This document shows, one piece after another, positions 11,425-21,856 of a stretch of DNA of 64,000 nt; within the stretch, counting starts at the first letter, position 1; every line of letters begins with the position of its first letter. The DNA is from Linepithema humile. Lineage: Eukaryota > Arthropoda > Insecta > Hymenoptera > Formicidae. Where the stretch lies: the NCBI RefSeq assembly GCF_040581485.1, contig NC_090132.1, positions 13,336,146 through 13,400,145 of the forward strand, written 5' to 3'. The position numbers and the translations under genes are program-made. The notes beneath the pieces were generated by a model that was given only the letters and a program-made list of their open reading frames with translations, did not search any database and was not told the origin of the DNA.

Positions 11425-12390
11425 ATGAGCAAAGCTAGAAAGAATCAGAAATCTGATAATTCTTCTTTGTCATCTGATAATGATGAAATTATCGAATCGT
11501 TAGAGACTAAAACTAAAATTAAAACTAAAACTAAGAAAAATAGTGATGTTTCAACTGAAAGATACGATAAATCATCAAGCCTTGAATCTAGTGATGAAGA
11601 AATTAAAAGTGACGAAGAAACTAAAAGTGTGGAAGAGAATCAAAGCGACGAAGACATTAAAATATCTGATAAAGGAGCAAAAAAGAAGACTAAAATAAAT
11701 AAGCAAGATATAAATAATAAAGAAAAAGTTAATAAAAAAGAAGTTAATTTATATAATAAAATAGAGTATGACGCTAACGTATTTGATGAAATAAGCGATG
11801 AATTCATTACAAAACGAGTGGCAATTAAATTTAGAACTTTTCTAGAAAAAGATACATATAAGGAAACAGAGTTGAAAAAAATGTACAATATTATATGGAA
11901 TCATAGCATAGGTCTTATTTATTTTGGATTTATCCATAATACTAAAGATCTTTCATCTATATTAGATAAGATAGATAATATGATAACTCTCAATAAAAGA
12001 TTATTTGATAATAATATTAAACTTAAATCATCTGACAAAAGTGGAAATTCTAAATCATATACAAAAAATAACGACCTTAATATTTACACATTACAATCGT
12101 TCAAAGAAGAAAAAAGAGTTCAAAAGGAAATTATACACGCGTGGAATTTACTCTTTATAGCACTTAGTATATTAGAAATGATTGATATTAACGTTTATAA
12201 TGGAATAGTAAAAACATTCAAAGTATCTGAAATATTTACATATACATACAACAACTTCCTCGAATGGTATTACGACACAGAAGGAGGATGCAATTTTACA
12301 TCTATATTACGAATACTTAAAAAACAAAGAGTTCAGAAACAAGATATTGGACAGAAACTAATTAGAGAAAAAAAGAGAAGTAATAAATAA
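11425..12390 (+). CDS. Acidic/lysine-rich hypothetical viral protein
   Basis: This is an uninterrupted gene of 321 residues. Residues 1-105 are a highly charged, low-complexity region of Ser/Asp/Glu and Lys stretches, probably disordered. Residues from about 110 onward are a more ordered, mostly helical-looking domain with a Trp-containing stretch (IIHAWNLLFIALSILEMID) and a basic C-terminus. No transmembrane segment is clear. I do not recognise a family; a DNA-binding core or virosome protein is possible from composition only. It lies just upstream of the topoisomerase IB gene in the same direction. Confidence 0.7.
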   Translation: MSKARKNQKSDNSSLSSDNDEIIESLETKTKIKTKTKKNSDVSTERYDKSSSLESSDEEIKSDEETKSVEENQSDEDIKISDKGAKKKTKINKQDINNKEKVNKKEVNLYNKIEYDANVFDEISDEFITKRVAIKFRTFLEKDTYKETELKKMYNIIWNHSIGLIYFGFIHNTKDLSSILDKIDNMITLNKRLFDNNIKLKSSDKSGNSKSYTKNNDLNIYTLQSFKEEKRVQKEIIHAWNLLFIALSILEMIDINVYNGIVKTFKVSEIFTYTYNNFLEWYYDTEGGCNFTSILRILKKQRVQKQDIGQKLIREKKRSNK

Positions 12391-12444
12391 ATTTAATTTT
12401 TATTTTATTGTTAATCTATTAAATTATTTTTATTTTGTATTGAA

Positions 12445-13414
12445 ATGAAATACAAAATTTTTTATTTATACAAAGATGGAAAATTATACGATAATGATAA
12501 ACTTGTTGGAGAGAAAGACGATTGCTATAAAATAATAAAAAAATATAAAATACCCAAACATATTACTGACGTAAAAGTAGTAAAACAAAAATTCAAATGT
12601 GCAGACTACAACTTATTATTTATCGGTAAAGACAAAACTGGAAAAATACAATATTTTTATGGAGATATATATGTAAACTTCAGAAGAAATAATAAACTTA
12701 AATCATTTTTAAGAATAGATAGTAAAAAAGATATAATAAATAAGTACATTAATGATAATAAAGTGTCAGATTTTAATAAATTAACTAAAGAATCTTTAAT
12801 GTCGTTATTAATAATATTAGAATTTAAATTTTATATAAGAACTGGTAGAAAAAAATACAGTGTTGAAAATAATACTGTTGGCATTCTAACGTTAAAAAAA
12901 AAAATATAACAGTAGACAAGAATAATATATTTATAATCTTTATAGGAAAAAAAAAATAATCCATAAATTTGTAATTAGTAAAATTCTTGATGAATATGTA
13001 TATAAATTTATAACTGTTCTGTACGATAACTGTAAAGACGATAATGATTATTTATTTTCAATCAACGGAGTTTTTATAAGAGAATCGAAATTTTACAATG
13101 TATTAAAAAGTTTAGGCATTACATTAAAAGATATAAGAACATATGGATCAAATCTTATATTATTACGAGAGATGTGGAAATTCATAAATTCTATTGGTGA
13201 CAATAATATAAATAAGGTAGATATTAAAAAAATGTTACAAGTTGTACTTTGTAACACAGCCGATACGATAGGACATTCAAAATCTATTTCAAAAAGATCA
13301 TATGTAATTGATATATTAATTGATAAAGAAAACATTTGTGACATTGTAAAAAACTTTGATCCAGACTTTACGAAATTTTATAATTACGTTATAAATAAAT
13401 TAAAGAATGGATAA
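12445..13414 (+). pseudogene. H6R: Poxvirus-type DNA topoisomerase IB, frameshifted
   Basis: The enzyme relaxes supercoils through a 3'-phosphotyrosyl intermediate. The first frame (12445-12909) has the N-terminal domain with YKDGKLYDNDK and then the conserved TGRKKYSVENNTVGILTLK region. Coding continues in other frames between about 12910 and 13170. The last frame ends at 13414 and holds the active-site region GHSKSISKRSYVIDI, whose Tyr is the expected nucleophile. The breaks coincide with A-runs at 12893-12904 and about 12949-12957. Total length fits the roughly 315-residue poxvirus enzyme. The next gene starts in the 8-bp overlap at 13407. Confidence 0.88.
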
Positions 13415-13847
13415 ATTAAATAATGTTAATACATCCATAATTACTGGATTAAATTTAATTTCAAACGACATAAAAGATGTTATTGTAGTAAGAATAATAA
13501 ACAATATACTGCATCTTAACATAGGATATAATATGTTCATAGATGATAATAATAATATTATTAAATTATATTATTATAAAGATTTAAATAACGAAGAGAA
13601 ATATCCATATTTGATAAAATTAAGCAAAAATTTTAAGAAATTACCTAAACAAGATTTCAAAATTAACGAAATATACAATATAAATTATGACATTTTTTAC
13701 ACAAATATACTGGATAAATACTATTTAAATAATAAATATATAGACAAATCGTATGTAAAATTCGAAGAATTATTAAAAAAGAAAAATAAAGTAGAAACAA
13801 TCGACTATGATTATATTCCTCAGTGTAACTTGAAATATTTTAAATAA
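13407..13847 (+). CDS. H7-like protein (by position and size)
   Basis: The product is 146 residues, starting inside the end of the topoisomerase gene. It has no signal peptide or clear membrane segment and is rich in Asn, Tyr and Lys. I see no diagnostic motif. In chordopoxviruses the gene after topoisomerase (H6) is H7, also about 146 residues and involved in crescent membrane formation. The identical neighbour and length make H7 the best guess, but this is synteny-based inference. The gene is intact and ends 5 bp before the convergent L1-like gene. Confidence 0.55.
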   Translation: MDKLNNVNTSIITGLNLISNDIKDVIVVRIINNILHLNIGYNMFIDDNNNIIKLYYYKDLNNEEKYPYLIKLSKNFKKLPKQDFKINEIYNINYDIFYTNILDKYYLNNKYIDKSYVKFEELLKKKNKVETIDYDYIPQCNLKYFK

Positions 13848-13851
13848 TATA

Positions 13852-14586
13852 TTAATCCTTGACTTTATTAAGTCCCCTAGCTAAAGCTAGTAGATTTATA
13901 TATGTAGAGTTTTTTTTTGCTAACTCTATTTCTATCTTATCCTTCGATTTAACTATGAACATACCTTTATATAAATACAACACATACGCTATTATAAGAG
14001 GTATTCCTATTCCAAGACATATCCAAATTATGGTATTGACATTGAACGATTTCTGAGACGAAGCGATTTCTGTAGACGCAGTTGCTACTATGTCCATTAC
14101 AGTTTTTATTCCACAAGATGCTTTAGCCTGTCCAGAGTTTAAAAATTCGAACACCAAAACTTGTCCATCGGGGGCAACACATTCGTCGACAATAAAATCC
14201 TGAACTGTTATACCGTTCTCTACTCTGGTACTTGCACTACAAGTATTTTCTATATATGTTTTAAAATCGTTTCTTATTTTATTTACCGTAGTTTGTATGT
14301 TAGTCTTAATTGTAAATAATTTAGCTCCTTCTTCTTTTTGTTCGTTCGTTAAATTGTTGTAAATTTTAAACGATGCATCTACAACTGAATCAATAGACGC
14401 TTTTGCTTCAGCACTACAGAAATTTTGTAATCTTAACGTACATCCCTTTGATTTTGAAAATTTTACATGTCCAAACTGAATAGAACATTTTGCGCTTGCA
14501 TCTGCCTTAGCTGTATTCTTTAATTCAATTTTCATCTCATTTACTATATCATTGACGATAGTCTGAATAGAAGCACTAGCACCCAT
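13852..14586 (-). CDS. L1R: L1-like myristoylated virion membrane protein
   Basis: This is an intact 244-residue protein. It begins MGASAS, a textbook N-myristoylation signal, and has six cysteines in the ectodomain (KCSI, KGCT, NFCS, NTCS, DECV, ASCG), matching the three disulphides of the L1 family. A hydrophobic segment (about residues 184-206, IIWICLGIGIPLIIAYVLYL) precedes a basic tail. L1 proteins sit in the mature virion membrane as part of the entry-fusion apparatus, and the virus-encoded redox pathway including E10 forms their disulphides. Length is close to the usual 250. The E10-like gene lies 2.7 kb downstream. Confidence 0.88.
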   Translation of the reverse strand: MGASASIQTIVNDIVNEMKIELKNTAKADASAKCSIQFGHVKFSKSKGCTLRLQNFCSAEAKASIDSVVDASFKIYNNLTNEQKEEGAKLFTIKTNIQTTVNKIRNDFKTYIENTCSASTRVENGITVQDFIVDECVAPDGQVLVFEFLNSGQAKASCGIKTVMDIVATASTEIASSQKSFNVNTIIWICLGIGIPLIIAYVLYLYKGMFIVKSKDKIEIELAKKNSTYINLLALARGLNKVKD

Positions 14587-14646
14587 TTCTATTTATTGCA
14601 AGTTATTTTCAATATCAATTAAACTAATAAAGATTTTTTCTTATAA

Positions 14647-14898
14647 ATGGATTTAGGTATATTAAATGGTTTCTACGGTGGAGTTAAGGAACAAAATCAT
14701 GATGAATCTATCAAACAACAATATAGAAAAGAGATTAAAAGCGACGATGATCATCAAACTCAATTTAACATGTTGACATTTATAATTATAATTGCAATTG
14801 TTATAATTTTAATAGGAATAATCATATATTTTTCAATGAAAAGAGGAAAATTATCAAATAAACAACAAGATATAAGAGATAGTTATGAAGACGATTAG
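14647..14898 (+). CDS. Small single-pass membrane protein
   Basis: This is an 83-residue protein with a TAAATG start (14644-14649). It has a polar N-terminal half, a strong transmembrane segment at about residues 42-64 (TFIIIIAIVIILIGIIIYF), and a short basic then acidic tail. It ends 1 bp before the convergent Pol X gene. It may be a small virion membrane protein, as poxviruses carry many of these, but no family motif is visible. Confidence 0.65.
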   Translation: MDLGILNGFYGGVKEQNHDESIKQQYRKEIKSDDDHQTQFNMLTFIIIIAIVIILIGIIIYFSMKRGKLSNKQQDIRDSYEDD

Positions 14899-14899
14899 A

Positions 14900-16291
14900 C
14901 TATAATATTTTAAACAAGCTTCTCTGACTAGGTTCTATATAATTTATTTTTAAAAGCTTGAAGATATCTTTCTCATTTTTTAATTTAATTTTTTTATTGT
15001 CGAAACATAGTTCATACTCACTAAGTTTAAATCCATTCAATTTTGCTATTTTTCTAATCCACACGTTAAATTCTTTTGGTCCTGTAAAATATAATATACT
15101 CTCAAACTTTGAGGTGAAAGGCTTTATAATTATATCAATTTGCAAATACTTATTTTTGAAAACTTTTATAAATACAGTACTTTTTACAGCTCCGTCAATA
15201 ACATATATTAAGTCGTATAATCTACTAAGACTCTTCAAAAATAAGGTTTTATCATCATTATTGTCAGAGATTATTAATATATCAATATCCGATATAAATT
15301 CATCATTTCTAGCATATGATCCTAAGAAATAATATTCGATATCTTTAATATTGTTATCTATTCTTTCTATAATATTTTTTACTTCTTTTCTACCAATATT
15401 TTTAACTATTTTATCGCTTATTTCTATTACTTTTTTCTGAGAATTATTTAAGACCTTATTATTTCCTTTAATATACACTTTTAGATCATCAAAATTTTTA
15501 ATTCCTAGACTTAGCAACTTTTTAGCAGTTACTGATCCTATCATGGGTATTGATTTTAAACTCAAAATACTTTTATATCCAGCAGATGATTCTAGTTTAC
15601 TTATAGAACCAAGAGTTTTGTTTTCAATTATTTCTATAATCTTCTTAATTGTCTTATCACCAAATCCTTTAATTTTTATCAAATCGTCATATATAACATT
15701 CGAAGCTTTTACTATTAGTTTTCCGTCACAATATTTTACATGACACCAATTATAATCTTTAAAACTATATAATAAATTTATTATATTTTGACAATTGTTT
15801 TCTCTCTTGTCTCCTAAAGTATCATATGTATCTTTAAGACGTTTAAACTCACTCAATATAATCTTGTAATATATATAATTGATTATTTTATCGAAATTGT
15901 AATACTTATAATTTAAACTATTATATACGTACAATTGTGAAAACACATAATTTTCCTTTTCTGAATTTTTAACAACAACACCATCTTCTATTATTATAGG
16001 AATATTCATATAGTTTGAAATCGCTTTTATAATATTAAGACTTGTTTTTTTCTGTAATTTTAACTTCGATAATATCTCGTTTTCTGTAAGACTTTTATCA
16101 TACAAGAACTGAAAATCTTTAAAAATATTATACCCTATACCGGCGTGAGAAATATTCTTTGAAAAAATTTCATATTTAGAATCATTAACATGGAAGAGAA
16201 CTATTTTATCCAATCCTATGAGTTTTTCGAACTTATAAAAATAATTAATAATTCCTTCTACACTGCTGATTGAATATCCTGTAATAAACAT
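14900..16291 (-). CDS. Family X DNA polymerase (Pol beta-like)
   Basis: This is an intact 463-residue gene. The first ~140 residues are unassigned. Helix-hairpin-helix motifs follow at about residue 210 (IKGFGDKTIKKI) and 255 (IPMIGSVTAKKL). The nucleotidyltransferase palm comes next, with the Gly-Ser and paired aspartates in GSYARNDEFISDIDILI at about 325-342 and a third catalytic Asp in YLQIDIII near 388. Such enzymes fill short gaps in base-excision repair. Known entomopoxviruses encode a family X polymerase and an NAD-dependent ligase, and both are present here. The start codon overlaps the end of the GHKL fragment by 34 bp. Confidence 0.9.
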   Translation of the reverse strand: MFITGYSISSVEGIINYFYKFEKLIGLDKIVLFHVNDSKYEIFSKNISHAGIGYNIFKDFQFLYDKSLTENEILSKLKLQKKTSLNIIKAISNYMNIPIIIEDGVVVKNSEKENYVFSQLYVYNSLNYKYYNFDKIINYIYYKIILSEFKRLKDTYDTLGDKRENNCQNIINLLYSFKDYNWCHVKYCDGKLIVKASNVIYDDLIKIKGFGDKTIKKIIEIIENKTLGSISKLESSAGYKSILSLKSIPMIGSVTAKKLLSLGIKNFDDLKVYIKGNNKVLNNSQKKVIEISDKIVKNIGRKEVKNIIERIDNNIKDIEYYFLGSYARNDEFISDIDILIISDNNDDKTLFLKSLSRLYDLIYVIDGAVKSTVFIKVFKNKYLQIDIIIKPFTSKFESILYFTGPKEFNVWIRKIAKLNGFKLSEYELCFDNKKIKLKNEKDIFKLLKINYIEPSQRSLFKIL

Positions 16292-16788
16292 GTTTCGTCA
16301 TCTTTTATATACTTATAATAATCTAATCCATCTGACACTGTTATTTCTAGATATTTACATAAAACTGGAAGTATTTTGATTCCTAAACCATGAATACCTA
16401 TAGTTTTTGAGTTTATTTTAAATTTAGTAGACGAAAAGGTTTTCTCTATAATATATTTTGGTCTACAACAATTTTCTATTATTTTCCCTTTACACTTTAC
16501 ATCTCCAAATACTTTTAATACAGAAAAATTTGCAACAGTTATTAAATTGTCACTTATATTTACATATATTTTTTTAGAATCTATATTTGATGATAATACG
16601 TGATCTAGTGAATTATCAACAATTTCAGAGTATATCTTTACTAACGCTCCGTTGAAATTAAAACTTTTAAAATTTTCTCCTTCAAAGTCGTAATATATTT
16701 CTGTTTTATTACTTATATCTCCTGCATACATAGATATATTTCTCTCTATATGTTCTTTAGATGACAATACTTCAATAGATGCGTTCAT
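16258..16788 (-). CDS. GHKL ATPase fragment resembling the N-terminus of topoisomerase II
   Basis: The product is 176 residues. EIVDNSLDH resembles the Mg/ATP-binding Asn helix of type IIA topoisomerases, the stretch RPKYIIEKTFSS resembles the part before the second ATP loop, and GIHGLGIKILPVLCKYLEI matches the glycine-rich lid (GxxGxGxK). It stops after the ATPase lid; transducer, DNA-gate and Tyr regions are absent. The central DNGxG element is degenerate (VANFSVLKV). It could be a truncated topoisomerase II or a stand-alone GHKL protein. The 3' end overlaps Pol X. A poxvirus with such a gene is unexpected. Confidence 0.6.
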   Translation of the reverse strand: MNASIEVLSSKEHIERNISMYAGDISNKTEIYYDFEGENFKSFNFNGALVKIYSEIVDNSLDHVLSSNIDSKKIYVNISDNLITVANFSVLKVFGDVKCKGKIIENCCRPKYIIEKTFSSTKFKINSKTIGIHGLGIKILPVLCKYLEITVSDGLDYYKYIKDDETCLLQDIQSAV

Positions 16789-16888
16789 GTTGATTTTTAA
16801 TGTAATATTCGTATTTTTTCAATATATATTTTCTTATAATTTACTACTTTTCGTTGTTTTTTTCATATCTTTTGGAAGATCTGATAAT

Positions 16889-17275
16889 TTAATTTATTAT
16901 ATAATAATTATATATAAATTTAATTATATATAAATTTAATTTATTAAATTTACTCTTACATTTTCCGCATTCTACGCACATTGCTTTAATTGAATACTTA
17001 GAAGCTCCTGTATCTGTAAAACTTTGATAATACTTGACAGGTTGTTTGTTCATTGTTTCTTTCTTACATGATAAACACATAATTTTTTCACTATAATTCT
17101 TTGAACCTATTTCCTTTGTTTTTGCCTTTGTAGTTTTCAATTTTTTACCTGCCTTTTCATTTTCTTTTGCCAATTGTTTATCAAATTTAACACAAAATTG
17201 TATCAAACTTTTCATACATTTACCTGGAGTCTCAATATAAATTTTCTTAGGATCTATTGATTGTATAGATTCCAT
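16889..17275 (-). CDS. Small zinc-ribbon protein
   Basis: The product is about 128 residues with a TAAATG start on the minus strand. A Lys-rich middle is followed by CLSCKKET and, 30 residues later, CVECGKC, i.e. two CxxC knuckles. This resembles short viral zinc-ribbon proteins of the DUF5679 type. The last ~15 residues (IIKFIYNYYIIN) are read from AT-rich repeat-like DNA and may be a run-on. Function is unknown; a nucleic-acid-binding or structural role is plausible. Confidence 0.6.
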   Translation of the reverse strand: MESIQSIDPKKIYIETPGKCMKSLIQFCVKFDKQLAKENEKAGKKLKTTKAKTKEIGSKNYSEKIMCLSCKKETMNKQPVKYYQSFTDTGASKYSIKAMCVECGKCKSKFNKLNLYIIKFIYNYYIIN

Positions 17276-17325
17276 TTATTATTGTATAAAATTCAATATA
17301 AACATTTTCATATTTTATTAATATA

Positions 17326-17604
17326 CTATACTTCTAAATTTGATAAATTTTTTTCGTTTATCTTATCAGAATGATGATCATTATATATGTCTATATAAAA
17401 TTTTCTTAAACTATTAGCTCCTGAAAATGATTTGAATCCAATATCATTTTTCTTTTTCGATAAGTTTTCTCTACATACTCTACAAGGAATATAGAAATGT
17501 TCCAAATAATACATTAACTGATCAAAATCTTTATAATAATGATAAATTGTCGTGAATATAATAGCCCAAGCTCCTCTTCCCCAATATACTGGTGATATAT
17601 CCAT
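17326..17604 (-). CDS. E10R: E10-like FAD-dependent thiol oxidase (Erv1/ALR)
   Basis: The product is 92 residues, close to the ~95 of poxvirus E10. It starts MDISPVYWGRGAWAIIF, matching the W-x-G-R-x-x-W opening of viral Erv1/ALR proteins. It has the redox pair CRVC near residue 45 and an RKFYIDIYNDHH segment resembling the FAD-contacting H/N region. The enzyme begins the cytoplasmic disulphide pathway that oxidises virion proteins such as L1. The start is a TAAATG on the minus strand. The gene is intact, and the divergent NPH-II gene starts 42 bp away. Confidence 0.85.
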   Translation of the reverse strand: MDISPVYWGRGAWAIIFTTIYHYYKDFDQLMYYLEHFYIPCRVCRENLSKKKNDIGFKSFSGANSLRKFYIDIYNDHHSDKINEKNLSNLEV

Positions 17605-17645
17605 TTATATTATTAAATTATTGATAAAAAATAATTTATTAAATA

Positions 17646-19860
17646 ATGGATACAGATTTCTTTAGCTTATTTAACGTAGATAAAAATGAATATTCTATGT
17701 ACAGAGAAATTATAGAAAACTTGAAATGTATACAATTTTTTTTATTTCCAAATTTAGGAACTATTCATCAAGTAGGTTATATTGATGAAGATTTTATATT
17801 TAGAAAAAAAGAGTATTTCAAATTATGTATATAGTACCTGTATATAAACATTTTTGGAAATATTCTTACTTAAAAAAAGTGATAGTGTCTCAAAGAAATT
17901 ATATTTATCTAAATTATGAAATAACAGAAGGAACGTTCTTTAGTATTCCTCAGAATGATATCAATATAATATACCATAACATTCCAGATAATCAACTTTC
18001 GATTAGAATAGGAGATGATAGATATATATTTTCATACGAAGCATATTCTTACTTATCAATAAAAAGAAAAGTAGTATTCGATGATCTTACTTTTTATCAA
18101 GTTTTTGGAACAGTTAAAGCTGCAATAAGATTTGGTTTTCTATCAACTGGAATAGAGAAAAAAGGTGATATAACATTTAGACAAAAGTTAGTAAATCCTC
18201 TTGATTCCGATATTAAGTATTTCCAAAAAATAAGTCTTAAATCTTTGGAACCTATAAACCAGATTAGATTTTTTGATATATGGGTTAATAGAAAAGATTG
18301 TGTAATTACCGGAAGTACAGGAGTTGGAAAAACGTCTCAAGTTCCAAAAGTATTTTTTTGGTACAATTTTTTATTCGGAGGTTACGATTTTAATCTATCA
18401 AGTGTCGATCTTGATAATTTTAACAAAAAAGACAAAACTATGATAATATTTCCCAGAAAGGCTTTAATTGTGTCAAATGGAGAAAATTTCTTAAGAAGTT
18501 TAGGTTATAGAACCGAGAGTAACATAATAATAGAAAATAGTCCTGTCACTATGAACTTTAAGAATGTTTCAAACACTATATATTATAATAAAAACCCTCA
18601 AAGCGTCGAATTAAATTTCTGTATCAATAGAATAGCTGCGTCAATTTAATTGAATGACGATAGATTGGCATCAGTGTTCGTTGACGAGATACACGAACAC
18701 GAAACTTTTTCTGATATATGTATAACAATCCTCAGGAATCAAAGAAAAAGATATAATAATATAATACTTATGAGTGCTACTATAGACGAAGATAAAGACA
18801 GAATATATAAATATTTTAATAAAAATATTGAATTTATTCATATAGAGGGAGATAAATTACATCCTGTAAAAGAGATAATAATAGGAGATAGATATGTGAT
18901 CGAGAATGTAATAACTAAACATAGACCCGATAAAGGAAAAGCTGGAATATTTTTCTTTTCTAGGATATCTGATATTTCAAGTGCGTTTAAACATTTATCA
19001 TCTGTATTTGAAAATGATAAAAATTTGGTATTTATACCTATTCATAGTAAAGTGTACCCATCTGCATCTGATATAATTAAGAAAATAGAATCAAGTCATA
19101 ATAAAAGCGTTATAGCATTATCAACTAATATATTGGAATCGTCGCTTACTTTGTGCAATGCTCAATATGTTTACGATACAGGAACATTTTTTCTAAAAGA
19201 TTTTTTGGAGGAGAAGTTGATAATATCACTTATGGAATGGCTGAACAGAGAAAAGGTAGAGTTGGTAGAAAACTTCCGGGTAATTACATAGTATTATATG
19301 ATAAAAATAAATTAAAAAAAGATTTTAAGAAAATTAACTATGAATTTTTATATCCGTATGTAATATTTCTTAAAATGTATAAAATAAAATTTGATGATAT
19401 ATTTATAATTCCAGACGATGCTACAAGATTCGAAAGGACTATTGAGTATTTAAGGCAAAATGATATATTTGTAGACAACAGAAAATTTATGAAGCATATA
19501 TATAGAATATATAACACATATCCTTGTGATATGATAGAGTATATATCTATTTATCTAAAAAATAGTATTAACAAAATGCTAGAAAATTTTGAAAATATAG
19601 ATAGTAATGAAAAAAAAATAGAATATGTTATGAGTAATAATGTATTATATAAAAATCTTACAAGTATTAATTTTGTATGTAAATTAAAAAAAATTAAACA
19701 ACCAAATAAAAATGATAAATTGATTAGCATATCAGTTGAAGTTTTAAATCAATTAGTAGATGGATGTGATATTATTTATGGGCAAACCATGACTTCTAAA
19801 ACGTATAAAAATTATTATATATCTCCGAATATTTTTCTTCCACTAATATCTCTCAAATAA
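17646..19860 (+). pseudogene. I8R: NPH-II RNA helicase, broken by two frameshifts and a stop
   Basis: This is a DExH-box NTP-dependent helicase that works in the virion during early mRNA synthesis. Pieces: 17646-17834; 17825-18649 with Walker A GSTGVGKTSQVPK; 18650-19291 with VDEIHEHE (motif II) and MSATIDED (motif III); and a last frame to 19860 with QRKGRVGR (motif VI). Breaks are a frameshift near 17825, an in-frame TAA at 18647-18649 and a frameshift in a T-run near 19202-19210. The combined length is near 735 residues, slightly above the usual ~676. The 3' end overlaps the convergent G1 gene by 8 bp. Confidence 0.92.
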
Positions 19861-21770
19861 AAAAAATACTACTAAAATCTAAATTTTTAGATTTGTAAGA
19901 AACTATATAAAGCACGTCTATATCTTCGTACGACGATATATATCTGTCTAATTCATATACGCATCTATCTGGATCAGTAGTTAAATTAAAGAACATTGCA
20001 TAATCATCTGATTCGTATATGTTCATTGAATATATCAATCCTTTATCTTTTAAGTAGTTCAACATATATCCATATAATATTTTGTTTTCTGTCCATGTCA
20101 ATGTTATAAGAAAATTATATTCTGTTTTTATACTATATATCTTACTGTTCAAGATAAGCTCACGTTTTCTCTCTTCGTTTTGAATTTTCTTTATAATATA
20201 TCTTAATTCATTTTCTCTTTTGAATAACTTTACTATACTATTGATATCTGGACATTCCCTGTCGAACAAATAAAATTGAAACAGAGCTTCGTAAAAATAA
20301 GGACAAAAATCTCTATACAAGTATTCGTTATTAATATTTTCTCCTTTGATTCTTTTTAGTATATATTTTATTTCGTACTTATCTCCTATTATCTTTACAT
20401 TATTACTTATTTTTATATTATAAACCGAATTGTGAACATAAAACAATATTAAGTAGCAATAGTTGTTTAAAGTCTTGTTGAAATCCAATTCGTAATTTTC
20501 AACATTTTTAATTATTTGTGGAAATTCTACGTAATTTTTTGTTTTTCTTTCTTCCTTATTATTAAATTTTTTTCTTTTTATATTAATCTTTTCTTCTTTT
20601 TTGTAATCTATATCTAATAAAACTTCTGTGACGAAAACCTTGTCGTTATTCAAGTCAATCATATTTACTAATATATTGTCAGGAGGAGTATTAATTATTA
20701 AATTCCCGTATGTTAAAACATTCTCTTTAATATTTTCAATGACCGGATAAATATATTCAGAATATTTATCTACATAATCGTCACTGTACAAGTAGTCTTC
20801 TAGTAGAGAAGTTATATCAAAATATTTGTAAAAATGAAAAACGTCCTCTATATATATTCTTCTATCGTTGTTACTTAATATATTATTAACAATTGACTCT
20901 ATATTTTCATTTAGAATATAATTAACTATATTCAATGGATTTCTATCAAAACTAATTGATATATAAAAATAATCATTTATGCAATTTACTTTTATACCAA
21001 ATGTAGTTAACAGGAATAGTCCTTTGAACAATTTTTTATCGTTGTCCACCCTAATGTTTATATTAAAATCATTTTCACACTTAGTTAGTATACACGAATA
21101 TCCCTTTAACGTTTTTTGAATTTCGTTTGTAGAATTTTTGTACGTAGATTTTTTTTTTATTTTTTTTTTTTGAACCAAATGTATGATTAATAATATCTAT
21201 TATTTCATCATTATTATACTTTAATATTATTAAGATATCAGACGGATCTATATTTTCCCATAATTTTATTAATTTTTTTTTTATAACTTCTTCGTTTGAC
21301 AGATCTATAGACGTGCCTCCTAAATATTTCTTTCCATAGTTTATAAAAAATAGAGAAATTCCGTCAATATCGTAACTTTTTCTAAAATAATATTCATTTT
21401 CTAATTCATCTACTATTTTACTTAATTTATCATTGAAATCAAAATTGTATATAAAAGGGATATTACTAAATTTGTCATAGAATTTATAAATTAGATTCTT
21501 ACATACATCATTATATGTAATACTATTGTTTCTTCTCTTACTAAAGAATGTCATAAAGTTGAAACATGTTGAACCGTTATATATTATATTATCGTTCTCT
21601 CCTCTGTGTCTGAAAATGGAATGTTCGAATAAATGTGATAGTCCTGTTGTATTGCTTTTATAATCATAATCGAATCCTTTATCTGTTATTCCTATAAAAA
21701 TATCATATGGACTAAAATTATCTACAATAATTTTTGTATCGTTATTCAAACAAATTTTTTTTAAATTCAT
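19853..21770 (-). pseudogene. G1L: G1 metalloprotease, one frameshift
   Basis: This is a zinc metalloprotease of the inverted HxxEH type needed for core morphogenesis. The N-terminal piece (21770-21081) holds HLFEH in LSHLFEHSIFRHRGEND. The C-terminal piece (21178-19853) carries the remaining domain. The frames change in the A/T run at about 21149-21170, an indel-prone homopolymer. The combined length of about 640 residues is near the ~590 of the family. The order NPH-II then G1 in convergent orientation is the same as I8-G1 in chordopoxviruses. Confidence 0.9.
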
Positions 21771-21856
21771 TTATTAAAAATATTAATAGTACAATATAAA
21801 AATACTACAACTACAACAACTTGATATACTATAGTAAAATATAAAAAATACTACAT

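Noticed and set aside
16889..16940. Extension of the zinc-ribbon protein into IIKFIYNYYIIN
   Set aside because: It is encoded by a near-palindromic AT repeat (tatataaatttaat) and probably does not belong to the original protein.
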